From: Pilaira anomala
Lineage: Eukaryota; Mucoromycota; Mucoromycetes; Mucorales; Mucoraceae
DNA: 64,000 nt
Direction: 5' to 3'
NCBI GenBank assembly: GCA_025716855.1
Contig: JAIXMQ010000088.1
Location: 1 to 64,000 of the forward strand
Program-made: the position numbers and the translations under genes
The notes under the pieces: model-generated
What the model was told of the DNA's origin: nothing
Database searches by the model: none
What the model saw: only the letters and a program-made list of their open reading frames with translations
In this document: positions 11,363 to 22,447 of the stretch, in pieces
How positions within the stretch are numbered: position 1 is the stretch's first letter
Layout of the letters: each line of letters opens with the position of its first letter

Positions 11363-13299
11363 ATGAGGTGTGGATTATTTATAAAGTCCTTAGAAACTAT
11401 TGTCATACTTACCCTTGTATTGAGAACAAGAGACAACAAAATGTTTTTTTTTACTAATAAACACCCTGTCGGCCTATTAAAAATGTTTACGTCATCATTT
11501 TTTTTTAAAATAGTGGTCTTTGTAGCACTTGGAGGAAAATTCCTTTTAGTCTTGAACGCCTTAACAATGCAAACATCAAATGTTGACTGGATTATATCTA
11601 CTTGGAAGAAAGACACGACATTCCCAGCTTTGTTATTTGCTAAGCACACTGAACTAGAAAACTGGCCATCCTGTTTATCAGCATTCCGTTCCGCCATAAC
11701 ATCAATTGCTGATTTGGATCTAAGGAAAAGTAAAGTGGATAAAGTTTGTATCATGTGGGCGCGAAAACACAAAAAAAAATGTGCAAGAGGTAAGCTAGCC
11801 TATTTTTATGTTTATGACATATTAACTAAATACTGCTTTAGTTACTTGATACCGTAGCAATCCGGCAGTATTTCTATCTTAAAACGCGCGAACGTCTCTT
11901 GGCAACTGAAATGTATTTGAAAGAAGCAGCTAATCTTGAATCAATAAATCAAGAGGTAGAACTGATTGAGCCTGAACGTACTATAAATGAAGATAAGCTT
12001 GATGAAGAAAACATACTCAGCGATAGCGATACAGAAAATATACTCAGCAAAAACAAAGAAGGACCCAGCTCAACTGATGAAAGTAATAAGGCAGAAGACG
12101 AAGAAAAAAATGCCGCTATGAAAAGTATGTTTACGGGACTTGATGCTCAAAAGAAATGGTATCTTTCAACTGGAAAATGTGTCGATAATGAACTGTATAT
12201 ATTTGGACTTCAATGCCAAAGCGACCATCCTAGCCGATATCTTATACTTGATCCGTACGATAAAAATTACATTCTGTACAACGTGTTTACAAGAGATGAA
12301 CTCAAAGAAATTATTGATTATAAGAAGAAGACAACACCTTTACCCTCTGATGAATTAATAACGTTTTTGAATCGGTTTAATTTAGATTCAACGGAAAAAA
12401 TACGAGCTGCACTTGGCAAAAACAATCAGTTTAAGGTCAATTTTGACTCCCAAAAGGATGCAGACGAAGATTGGATAGTACATACTATATATTCTCTTTT
12501 GAGAGAATTTGAATATGGTAATATGGAAAGATCTCATCGTGAAGCTTGGTATCAGTCGCATATTTGGTCTATGATTGAGTCATGTTTTGACAAGTTGAAG
12601 GGAGTTGAAGCAGCCATTGGTGAATCAGCTAGTTTAGGTAGTAAACGTCGAATGAATGAAAACCGCCATATCTCTGCCATTACTTCCTCACCTCGTTTGA
12701 AATGCGGTTATAAATGCGATCTTGTTTTCCGACAATACGACAATGGACATAGTATGCCGTTGGAATTTGGAGGAAGCGAAGCCAAGCCAACAATTGAAGA
12801 AGATTTCGGATCCAAGTTCTTGCAAGAAGGCTTTTTAAAACTACCGTATATACTAAAAGACATGCTAGACGTCCTGCTTGAAAAGGTTGGGTATGATGGT
12901 CGCTCTTCTCTTCTTCGTACTGTTGGGTTTATTCACTCAGGGCTCTCCTGCACTATGGTTGAATTGGACAGACCTACAACTTATATCTCTCGTGTTTCTA
13001 GGGGTAATACAATTGAAATAAGCAATTCAGTTTCGAACTTCGGCTCTACCGTGTTACCTGCTATGCTCTCCTCTTGGATATGCTGTCAAATTGTCAAGGA
13101 CGTATTGGACACTGTTTTATCTAATAAAAAACAAAATCAGAATGACACTTCCTGGGTCAACAGCTGTTTGAAAAGACCACCGCTACCTAGCACACCAACC
13201 TCATCATCCTCATCCTCATCACTATCACCCTCATCACCCTTATCACCCTCATCACCCTCTATTAGTATGAGCTACAAAAGACAGAAACGTCAACCTTAA
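11363..13299 (+). CDS. Element-borne protein with a PD-(D/E)XK-like motif, function unknown
   Basis: I infer two exons, about 11363-11789 and 11858-13299, joined by a 68-nt GT-AG intron. The splice joins KKKCAR to AIRQYFYLKTRERLLATEMYLK in frame, giving up to 622 residues; the true start could be a later ATG (11483 or 11567). A middle block reads KKWYLSTGKCV, then YLILDPYD and FTRDELKEI. From memory this resembles lineage-specific repeated proteins of Mucoromycota; that is recollection and not a search. Further on, CDLVFR followed by LEFGGSEAK gives Asp430, Glu450 and Lys452, the spacing of a D-(x)n-ExK restriction-endonuclease-like core. The C-terminus is Ser/Pro low complexity ending in a basic KRQKRQP, and is encoded inside the right inverted repeat. 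An AATAAA lies about 20 nt after the stop. Nuclease activity is only an inference. Confidence 0.65.
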
Positions 13300-13626
13300 G
13301 GCACCCCTATACCATACAATAAAAGATAATCCTCTTACTTCTCCCTATTTATACCTGCTTTTGTTGTAGATCCGTCCTTTCAATTATCCAATCTGACGAA
13401 TCTACACAAATATATAAAAAATAAGAAAGTTATTAGATCCTTTATGATCGGTTTGTCTGGTCAAGTGGATAATTTACTTTAAAAAAATCTGGGCAAATTA
13501 AATTCAAATACTTGACCAAATTAGTTTCATTTTTTTGGGAAATTTAGCTTCTTAAAAGTGTGCAAAATTTTTCACAAAAGTGGGCAGAGTTTTCAAACAT
13601 TCGGTAAATTGAGAGTGGAAGCACAG
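13123..13626 (-). repeat. Right terminal inverted repeat
   Basis: Inverted copy of 10284-10806. It contains the last ~58 codons of the element's gene, its stop codon (13297-13299), the 3' untranslated region and the terminal sequence ending GTGGAAGCACAG at 13626. Confidence 0.85.
13318..13323 (+). terminator. Polyadenylation signal AATAAA of the element's gene
   Basis: Canonical AATAAA about 20 nt after the stop codon, inside the right inverted repeat. An inverted copy sits in the left arm. Confidence 0.55.
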
Positions 13627-14250
13627 TAAGATAAATGTATTGCGTATCTTAATAATGCAGTTATATTATTATTTTCGCATGTATGTACATTATATTAAAT
13701 TAATTATTTCATAGGTTGCTTCAAGTTAATAACTATAACCAAATAAGAATGGAAGTTTAATCATTGATACTTCCAAAGTATACTTTATATTAGTTTTGAA
13801 ATTTGTCATTTCATTTCATGTAATCAACCTATAAGTGCTCGTTCAATAAATCTCAAGGAGCTAAAGGTATATAACTATAGAACATCACACTCATGATTCA
13901 ATGTTTAGGCCTGATTAATGATTACTAGGTAAAACATAATATCTTTTGAACTTAATTTTCAGAGGGTTACTATAAAAGGATGGTATGGCCAGCAGACATG
14001 TTTTTCAGAATGATCCAGACGATAAATGCATTCAGTATATTTCTTTTAGCCCGAAGTGCATTTCAATTTTAAACCGTGTAAAATCGGACAAAAGCTGTGA
14101 GCAAAAAAGTGTAGGACAGATTCAAAAAGATAACCCATTTTTTAGTGAAAAAAAAAAAAAAAAAAAAAAAAGAAATAATCCTTTTTTATTTTTCTCTATA
14201 TTGCCACAACAATAGAAAAACCTTAGGAACAGTTCGATAATTTTAATTGC
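13627..14250. other. Intergenic DNA upstream of the TPT transporter gene
   Basis: AT-rich. An ORF at 13985-14215 (76 codons) runs into an A-tract and has no recognisable features. The region probably holds the promoter of the transporter gene. Confidence 0.5.
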
Positions 14251-15733
14251 ATGCCCTCCATTATAGCACCTGTGGAAATGCAACATCAGAGGAACTTCTT
14301 TGATAATATTACATCGACAAAAAAACATGCGAAGAACTATATGCCTAATGGGGTAAATGATAACATACCATTGAACGATTTTAATTCACCTCAGTTTTTT
14401 CATGGCAAACCAACTTCAAGTGCACCATCTTCTTCATCTTATTCCAGATTTCATCCTTCAAATGTATCTTTATCAGAAAATTCAAAATTCCTTATCTGTT
14501 GTCTCATGTGGTACATTTCATCTTCACTGTCAAGCAATAGTGGAAAACTCATAATGAACGCATTCCGGTATCCAGTTACATTGACAATTGTTCAGTTCTT
14601 GTTTGTTGCTAGCTGGTGTGCAATCATGGAAAACTTGTTTAAATCGAGGGGTATAAAAAAACCAACCAAAGTTATTGTCAGAACAATAGTACCATTATCT
14701 ATGTTTATGATTGTGGGTCATGTATTCTCAAGTATATCCATCAGTCGGATTCCAGTCAGTCTTGTTCATACTATTAAGGTAGTTAAGGAATCGGAAAAGG
14801 GAAAGGGGAGGGGGCGGATAAAAAATAATAACAATAAGGGGAGCTGTCAAAATTAAAATCTTTTTTTCATAGGCAACTGCACCACTTTTTACCGTTTTGT
14901 TTTATAGATTTATCTTTAAAGTTAGATATTCATCTAAAGTATATACTGCACTCATTCCGTTAACGTTTGGTGTGATTCTTGCTTGTTCTTTCACTCTCTC
15001 AAATAATGTGATTGGGTTATCGTGTGCTATGGGATCGTGCTTAGTATTCGTCATGCAAAACATTTTCAGCAAGAAATTATTGTTTAAGGAATCAAAAATG
15101 GGTGATGGTAATCCCAACAAATTGGATAAAATGAATATGATGTTTTATTCCTCTTTTATTTCATTCACATTGATGATTCCACTATGGCTTTATTCTGATG
15201 GCTTCCGGCTTATGTTTAGTGATAGCGAGCCTCAACTTGAGATCAGTACATCTAGATTGTTGACTTACTTTTTGTTGAATGGTACAACCCATTTTGCTCA
15301 AAATTGGTTTGCATTCACTACCTTAAACATGTCTTCGCCAGTCACCTACTCTATCGCATCTTTAGTCAAGCGTATTTTTGTTATTGTGATGAGTATTATT
15401 TGGTTTGGTCAACATGTCAGTGTGACGCAAAGCCTAGGTATCTTTTTAACTTTTATTGGTTTATGGATGTATCAAAAGGCTAAGAGAGAAGTCGAACAAG
15501 GTGAAACAAAGGCATGCGAGAAATCTTTAGAGGTATTACCTACCAGCAACGTAAATCACTTTGGTGAATCGTCAAGTGTAATGGACGAAAAGGCTATGCT
15601 TTCAAATCAATTAAATCAACAAGATACTTATAATGATATCAATAACAATTCTCACCCAACAATATCTGTAAAGAAATGGATTGGAAACCATTTACCAGGT
15701 TCAAATGCAGCAAGAGAAACTAAAATTTTATAG
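14251..15733 (+). CDS. Triose-phosphate-translocator family transporter, Sly41-like
   Basis: Exons 14251-14778 and 14873-15733 with a 94-nt intron in phase 0 give 462 residues, close to yeast Sly41 (about 450). The splice joins SLVHTIK to ATAPLFTVLFYRF, the well-conserved VHTIKATAP-type helix of TPT proteins. About ten hydrophobic segments follow residue 75, starting with FLICCLMWYISSSLSSNSGK and including the paired LSFGxxLA-type (ALIPLTFGVILACSF) and SPVTYSIASLVKRIFVIVMS helices. The N-terminal ~75 residues are Ser/Asn-rich and presumably cytosolic, and the C-terminal tail is hydrophilic. The family exchanges phosphorylated C3 compounds or nucleotide sugars across ER, Golgi or plastid membranes. 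Sly41-type members sit in the ER/Golgi and suppress loss of the Rab Ypt1. The substrate cannot be read from the sequence. Confidence 0.85.
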
Positions 15734-17111
15734 ACAAATCCAACCTGCATTTTTTTGTTCATTGCAAAGAAAACATTCATTTCAATATATATAACCCAAT
15801 TAATTACATCTGAATTCATCATATTATAAAATTTATTGAATGTTCTATTAAGCATAAAGTTTAATGGGCCTTTTTTTTTTTGTTTACTAATGATTTTTTT
15901 ATTTGTACAAAAAAACGAAATAAAAATAACAATAAACTCAATTTCATTCTTGTGCTTGAATTAACAGATGTGGAGGAAATTGGCGTTTTGTTGAAACCGA
16001 AATGCTGCATTATATCTTTTTATGTTTTCTATTATTTATTTATAAACTCTGTTTCTTTTTACTTTGTATCCGTCAGTGTTACCCAAACTATCATAAAGCT
16101 TGAGTAGGACAAAAGCCGATCGTTTTTTTTTTTTTTTTAGTTACAACTTTCTTTTCGTAGCAATGTGAAAAACTGTTTGTATTCTTTGTTTTAATAAAGT
16201 TTTAGTAAAGTTTTAGTCACCAATGTTTACCGTTTAAAAATATACCCCAAATATTATCAATATGTAATCAGTATTTATCGAATTGAATCCGAGATTACGG
16301 TAGAGTTTGTGCCACATCAATTATTTATAGGTTCAATGCCTGCAATGTAATAATCGATAATGCTAATTACTATGATACGATCGAAATATACATAATTTAG
16401 AATTCATCGCTTAAGACTTTGATTCGGCTAATTTAACCATCGCGATGGTGTAACACGTGCATTGAATAAAAAGTATTTAGCAATACATAATCATCGCTGT
16501 TGATTTAAATGTCAAACAATCATAAAAATATTTTATTAATAAGTTTTTCCAACTCTTTATTGATGCTAATATAATTATTTCTTAACATGAGTTATTGATA
16601 AATAAAGCCAAAGAGTCCTAGAATATCTGCATTAATAGTCGATGTTGATGTAATATACAATATGTTTGTCCAATCTAATACTTGAGCTGAGCAACAGATT
16701 ATTATTCCAGATACCAAATAAAAATTTCTCTGATAGAGATGAGGTAGTACTAAAACAGTTTATTATAATATGCTACATGATGGTCTCTTTTTATCTATTC
16801 TCACGCCCAAGAGATTTTCGTAAGCAATTTTATTACCGTGTGTGCTAAACATATATATTGTTTTATGATTCGTACAAACTAAGCATCCCGTGCATAATTT
16901 GAAATTTGCTATTATTAGCTTTAATTTCGAATTACCACTTATTATGTAAATATATCTAGTTCAATTTATGCTATCATCGTTTCAATAGAAAGTTATATAT
17001 CCTATATAAATCTAATTTTTATTATTTTCTCATTTTCCTTTTTAACTTTATTTTTATTTCTTTTATACTATTTTTTTTTTCAAGAAACTTATTTGATATT
17101 AACACTCAAAA
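15734..17111. other. Intergenic DNA, no gene seen
   Basis: AT-rich, with the 3' untranslated region of the transporter gene and the promoter of the UNC93-like gene. Pyrimidine-rich stretches lie just upstream of 17100. ORFs at 15880 and 16666 are short, hydrophobic by composition and without features. Confidence 0.5.
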
Positions 17112-18661
17112 ATGGCACTTATTCGATATAACAGCCCAATGGTCCAGGTGTTCATTGTGGGTATGATATGTTTCTGCTGTCCCGGTATGTTTAATGCGCT
17201 CACTGGTATAGGTGGTACTGGACAAGCATCTACTAAAGCTGCTGCAAACGCGAATACTGCCACTGCTGTCACTTTCACCATTTGTTCTCTAATTGGCGCC
17301 CCTGTGTAAATAGCAAAGAGTTTTTACAGCATTAAATGGTAATATTAATCTCTATTTTACAAATACATAGCTATAATATATTTGGTCATCGTGTCATGAT
17401 TCCTGCTGCACTTACATATGTTTTGTATGTAGGTGCTTTCCTTTCTACTTCAAGCGCGTTTGCTATTGCTGCTGGTGCTATTCTCGGTATAGGTGCAGGA
17501 TTTTTATGGACTGCTCAAGCTGGTATTATGATGTCTTACCCATCAGAAAAAGATAAAGGCAAGGCTTTCTCTCTTTTTTGGATGGTTTTTAACTTGTAAG
17601 TTTATAAAAGCCTCTTTTTTATTATAATTACTGTTATTAATTTGATTTTTTAAAAAATATATCACAATAGAGGTGCTACAATCGGTGCTGCTATCCCTCT
17701 CGGTAATGAATGGAACTCTGGTGGAAGATCTGCGGTTAAGACCTCTACTTATATTGCCTTCATGATTATTATGACATTTGGTGCCTTATTGACTTTAGCC
17801 CTCCTTCCTGCCAATAAGGTTATTCGAGCAGATGGATCCAGAGTTTCTCTTCACAAAATTTCTAACTGGAAGCGTGAATCGGCGGAGGTCTTGAGACTCT
17901 TTATGAATTATCGTATGCTTATTTTAATTCCTCTCTTTGCAGGATCCAATTGGTTTTATACTTACCAATTCAACGTTTTAAATGGGCCAAATTTTATGTC
18001 TATTCGTGCTCGTGCTTTGAATAACTTTTTGTATTGGTTGTTTCAAATTATTGGAGCTGGTTTGTTTGGTCTCTTTCTTGATTCTTCTAGATTAGGCTCT
18101 CGTAGAGCACGTGCTATCTATGGTGATTTAATTACACTTGTTATTATTACTGCACTTTGGATTGCTACTATCTTTATTCAAATGAATTATACACGTCAAT
18201 CTATTCTTGAGCCAAGTTACGTCAAGCTTGATATACTGGATCCCAGATACCCTGGCATTGTAATTGTGTACTCTCTTTTTGGTATTGTTGATGCCATGTA
18301 TCAAGGATATATTTATTGGCTTATGGGTACAATGACCAATGACGTTGAACGAGCAGCAAGATATGGCGGCTTTTACAAGACAATTCAAAACGCTTGTAAA
18401 GCAATAGCAGATCAACTTGAAGCGACTGAAGTTGCTTATATGACTCAGCTTATTATTATTTTTACTATCAATACGGTCGGTCTTCTCTTAGCGTTGTTTG
18501 TTGCTAAAGGAGTTCCTAATGTTACTTTTGAAACTATTGAAAATCTTGAAAATGGACTCACTGTCGGTACTTTAGTTGGCGGTCAACTCAGAGATATCAA
18601 TAGCAAAAATAATTTCACCGTTCATATGGACGAGAGTCTTTCGAATGAGTTCGAAAAATAG
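17112..18661 (+). CDS. UNC93-like major-facilitator-type membrane protein
   Basis: Three exons: 17112-17305, 17371-17595 and 17671-18661, with introns of 65 and 75 nt, both phase 2. They give 469 residues. Splicing restores SLIGAPVYNIFGHRVMIPAALTY and WMVFNLGATIGAAIPLGNEWN, where the unspliced frames break. The protein has about eleven to twelve membrane segments: the first at QVFIVGMICFCCPGMFNALTG, a glycine-rich pair around IAAGAILGIGAGFLWTAQAGIMMSYP, and the usual central cytoplasmic loop (residues about 195-225). The Gly-rich N-terminal helix and ANTATAVTF are typical of the fungal and plant UNC93-like (DUF895) family. Human UNC93B1 is a trafficking partner of Toll-like receptors and C. 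elegans UNC-93 regulates K+ channels. The role of the fungal members is not established. Confidence 0.88.
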
Positions 18662-18798
18662 TAGTTTTTTATTATACCTGTAATTTTTATTGTTTTTTTC
18701 TTCCGTACAATTACTCGTCTTTTAACTTGCTATTATCTAAATACTCTTTGTACTCTCTATTACTTGAAAAATAAAATAATGTATTTTATTCAGTGGTC

Positions 18799-18834
<36 letters not shown>

Positions 18835-19793
18835 TAGTATCAGATCAAATTGAGGTGGTTTTTTTAGGCTGGAAATTGATCACACCGAGACCTCTTCGGA
18901 ACTGAGCGAGATTATTTGGGAAAATGAGCGGTAATGTCAGGAAAATTGTTTTCGAATTGTCAAATTTATATATATATAGAATAAAGTTTCAAACGAGCTT
19001 TTGGAAAAAAACGACTTGGTTAATATTAGTGCAGCTAATGAAGTTTAGTTAGCATAAATACACAATGAAAAGAAACAATTTCTGTTTACAGATTATTTCC
19101 TTGATTTTGTAGAGTCATGAAAAATGTTTCAGTTCAATTTATCAATCTTGCGACATAAGAGGAAAGTAAATTGAAACTGGACAGCATTTTCTTTTACAAT
19201 AATATGTAGAACGTTTTTTTTTTTTTTGTAAATGATAGAGTTCATAAAAAGTGTGCTACAAGAAATTCACACGATATATTAAATGTCAAGATATGTAAAT
19301 AATCAGCAAAAATTAATTTAGTTAAAACAGAGTAGTTAGGAAATTTTACGATCGAAATGGCGATTCAGTGGTCATCTCTCGATATATAGTGTATTGTTCT
19401 TTATGCATAGAATGCATACTTATAGTAATATTGAATCATCATTTATATCCCCTATAGTAGACTGAATGTACATACTTTTTGTTAGAGAGAAAAGGAGTGA
19501 TGCGAACGGACTAGTAGTTTAAATATGTTACGAAGATAGGTAGATATTATTACTACTGCCTGCTACTACTTTTAGTTATGATGTTCTATATTTTGAAGAG
19601 GACGATTGGTACAGTTCTTTAGCTTGACTCGTACAACATGACAAATATGAATAAAAAGTTTGACGGTAAAGATCACATGCTCTGATAATTTCACATGAAA
19701 TTCGGAGTTGACGAAAAATATAAAGTAAAAAGATTCCCCTTTTTTTTATTTTCTCTCGCCTTTTTCCCATTATTCACCTTTCTTTTTTTTATT
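18662..19793. other. Intergenic DNA, no gene seen
   Basis: Contains a T-tract of about 31 nt (18803-18833) after an AATAAA-like signal, then AT-rich DNA and the leader of the acyl-CoA dehydrogenase gene. A pyrimidine-rich stretch lies just before its start codon. Confidence 0.5.
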
Positions 19794-21044
19794 ATGTTGA
19801 GAAATATTCCCAAAATTTTACGTGCTAATGCCCGTTGTTATTCATCCGGAGCATCTCCCTTGGGTATGTCTTTTTCATTAAATGAAGAACAAAAGTCGAT
19901 TCAGGAAATGGCTCGTAAATTCACTCGCGACGAGATCATTCCAGTTGCAGCCGAATACGATCGTACTGGTAAATATCCTACCGACATTATCAAGAAAGCA
20001 TGGGAACTTGGTTTAGTGAATACACATGTGGAAGCCAAATATGGTGGTATGGATTTAGGTGTGATGGATAGTGCACTAATTTCAGAAGAGTTGGCTTTTG
20101 GTTGTACTGGTATTCAAACAGCCATTGAAGCAAATAACCTTGCTGAAGCACCTTTGGTAGTTGCTGGAAACGATTTCCAGAAGAAAAAGTATTTAGGTCG
20201 TATGACTGAAGCTCCTTTAATGGCTTCTTACGGTGTGACAGAGCCTGGTGCAGGTTCAGATGTCGCCGGTCTTCGTACGCAAGCCGTCAAGAAATCCGAT
20301 GGTAGCTGGGTTTTGAACGGACAAAAGATGTGGATCACAAATGCTGGCCATGCTAACTGGTTCTTTGTACTTGCCCGTACAGATGCAAATGCTAACGCTG
20401 GTAGTGCATTTACTGGATTTATTTTGGATGCAGATACACCTGGTATTACATTGGGTCGTAAAGAAATTAATATGGGTCAACGTGCTTCTGATACGCGTGG
20501 TGTTACTTTTGAAGATGTTGTGATTCCTGCTGAAAATGTTTTGGGTACAGAAGGTAAAGGTTTTCAGATTGCTATGAATGCTTTTGATATTACACGTCCT
20601 CTTGTAGCAGCTGGTGCTGTTGGTTTAGCTCGTCGTGCAATGGAAGAAGCTACAAAGTATTCTTTAGAACGTAAGACAATGGGTAAGCCTATTTTCAATC
20701 ATCAAGCTGTTTCATTCATGTTGGCAGATATGGCGATTGGTATTGAAAGTGCACGTATGATGGTCTATCGTTCTGCTTATATGCGTGATCAAGGTGAAAA
20801 GAATACATGGCACGCTAGTATTGCCAAGGCTTTAGCTAGTGAAGTAGCTAACAAGAGTGCTGCTGATGCTGTTCAAATTTTTGGTGGAAATGGTTTCAAT
20901 ACCGAATATCCTGTTGAAAAATTAATGCGTGATGCTAAAATCTTCCAAATTTATGAAGGTACTTCTCAAATCCAACGTTTGATTATTTCTCGTGGATTAG
21001 CTGATATGGCAAAATCTGGTGCTGATGCCCTTGGTGGTTTCTAG
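19794..21044 (+). CDS. ACADM: Medium-chain-type acyl-CoA dehydrogenase, mitochondrial
   Basis: Single exon. The frame opens at 19695, but the first 33 codons lie in a T-rich leader. I choose the ATG at 19794, which starts [18 protein letters not shown], a basic amphipathic mitochondrial presequence, and gives 416 residues (human MCAD is 421). FAD-dependent dehydrogenases of this family make trans-2-enoyl-CoA and pass electrons to ETF in beta-oxidation. Visible signatures are [15 protein letters not shown] (first family signature), [53 protein letters not shown] and [31 protein letters not shown], with Glu388 in IYEGTS as the catalytic base position used by short- and medium-chain enzymes. Chain-length preference is inferred from overall similarity to MCAD. 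It converges with the methyltransferase gene, 76 bp between stops. Confidence 0.93.
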   Translation: MLRNIPKILRANARCYSSGASPLGMSFSLNEEQKSIQEMARKFTRDEIIPVAAEYDRTGKYPTDIIKKAWELGLVNTHVEAKYGGMDLGVMDSALISEELAFGCTGIQTAIEANNLAEAPLVVAGNDFQKKKYLGRMTEAPLMASYGVTEPGAGSDVAGLRTQAVKKSDGSWVLNGQKMWITNAGHANWFFVLARTDANANAGSAFTGFILDADTPGITLGRKEINMGQRASDTRGVTFEDVVIPAENVLGTEGKGFQIAMNAFDITRPLVAAGAVGLARRAMEEATKYSLERKTMGKPIFNHQAVSFMLADMAIGIESARMMVYRSAYMRDQGEKNTWHASIAKALASEVANKSAADAVQIFGGNGFNTEYPVEKLMRDAKIFQIYEGTSQIQRLIISRGLADMAKSGADALGGF

Positions 21045-21120
21045 AAGAAGGAAAAAATAAAAATAAAAATAGTTTATCGTAATAATAATAATAAAAAAAA
21101 AAACGGTTTATTTTATTACA

Positions 21121-22447
21121 TTAAAATATAGTAGTGTGTACAATATCAAAATCGTCTACATCATCAAATTGAATAGTAGGACCATTATAACCCTTCTTTT
21201 GAGCTACAACTGAATACCAAGACATGTAAGTATTATTCTCATTTACTTCTTCCTTTAATTGTTCCAATGTTCTTTCTAACTCATCTTCTGCTATTAATTT
21301 GTTTGTAATCCATTCTCTTCTAAAGCCTTTAACAATTCTTTCCCAATACTCTAATAGTAAAGAACCAATAGCATCACCATATAATCCAACTGGAGTATGT
21401 GTATGGTATATTTGCATTCCTTCTAGTTGAGAGAGATTAGCTATTCTATTTGGCCATGGATTATTGGATTTTAATGTAGAATTAGTAGATGATCTTGTAG
21501 AAGTAGTAGTTGTAGATGGTATATTATGTGTAGTAGATGTAATAGATGTTGTAGGTGAAACAGTTGGATGTTGTAAACTAGATTGAATTACTAAAGAATA
21601 TACGCATATATGTAAGTATATATATGTACATGTGAAATGTGATATTATATATACGTTACATTGAGTCAATGTATTCATACAAGGGCCTGCATCAAATAAA
21701 TTATCATATGCTTCTACACATTCTATATAGGCACCTTTTTTCATAATTCGAACTAATTCTTTTAATACGTCGTCCCACATCTTATCGGGTAAAGTATCAA
21801 TCATGGATCGAATAAATATATAATCAAATGTGCCATCTTCATAAGGTAAAGGTAATTCGATCAAATCAATACGTTGATAAAACACATTTCTTGGGGATGG
21901 ACTGTTCGGTAACACATTTTTATCGATATCTATACCGGTAAAATAGGAGATGGGAAATCTAGTTGCCATATCCTATTATATATGGTTAATATATTTAGAT
22001 ACCACTTTGTTTATTTATACATACAGAAGTCCAAAAACCTGCACCACACCTACAGATTTTTTTTTTAAAAAAAAAAAGTTTGTTATTTGGTTACTATACA
22101 TATAAATTATGCCTTTTACCCTATATCTAATACTTCGCTACCACCCGCTTTTAATAATCTTTCAATAGGTGCCTTAAAATCACTTAAAGTACAAATAGAT
22201 AAGTATTACAAAAAAGTTAGATTTTATAAATATTTGTTTTATTTGTTTACCCCTCAAATGCCAATTTTAAAGCACTGTGCTTAACCCAATCTCTTTCTAT
22301 ATCATCCACTGAATTAGGCACTCTATGTCGAATATTCAATTTTGGGTCTTTAATAGAAGTTCTCCACTTTAGTTTTAAAAAGCTAGCAAATGTCCCACCA
22401 TTCACTGGCGCTGGAGTTACTGCCCCATTACTCGCATTGACCATCAT
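21121..22447 (-). CDS. SAM-dependent class I methyltransferase, substrate unknown
   Basis: Five exons on the minus strand: 22447-22251, 22182-22120, 22049-22025, 21972-21660 and 21590-21121. Introns are 55-75 nt and the product is 355 residues. Splicing builds EGDFKAPIERLLKAGG, then the SAM-binding motif I EVLDIGCGAGFW across the 25-nt third exon, followed by FTGIDID (acidic residue binding the SAM ribose), YEDGTFDYIFIRSMID (motif II region) and ELVRIMKKGAYIECVE (motif III). The fourth intron is exactly 69 nt without a stop, so retention would add 23 residues (CNVYIISHFTCTY and on). A Ser/Thr-rich insert of about 40 residues follows. The fold resembles the large fungal family of LaeA/UMTA-like methyltransferases; the substrate cannot be inferred. 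The start is one of two adjacent ATGs at 22447 or 22444. Confidence 0.82.

Larger units (their letters stand above)
10284..13626. mobile_element. 3.3-kb element with long terminal inverted repeats and a nuclease-like gene
   Basis: The two ends are near-perfect inverted copies: the left end starts CTGTGCTTCCACTCTCAATT and the right end is its reverse complement. Each is bordered by a TA dinucleotide (10282-10283 and 13627-13628), compatible with a TA target-site duplication as made by Tc1/mariner-type elements; two bases alone are weak evidence. The arms are about 500 bp long and include the 3' end and polyadenylation signal of the internal gene. Inside lie a 225-bp direct duplication and one two-exon gene. 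No transposase with a DDE motif was recognised, so the element could be non-autonomous, or the internal protein could itself belong to mobilisation. The class is unresolved. Confidence 0.75.

Noticed and set aside
11899..11910. Start of the element gene at 11899
   Set aside because: The codon at 11899 is TTG. The frame continues upstream through a good acceptor (11855-11857) into a protein-like exon.
19695..19793. N-terminal extension of the acyl-CoA dehydrogenase
   Set aside because: The 33 extra codons derive from a T-rich leader and would place a hydrophobic Phe-rich stretch before a clear mitochondrial presequence starting at 19794.
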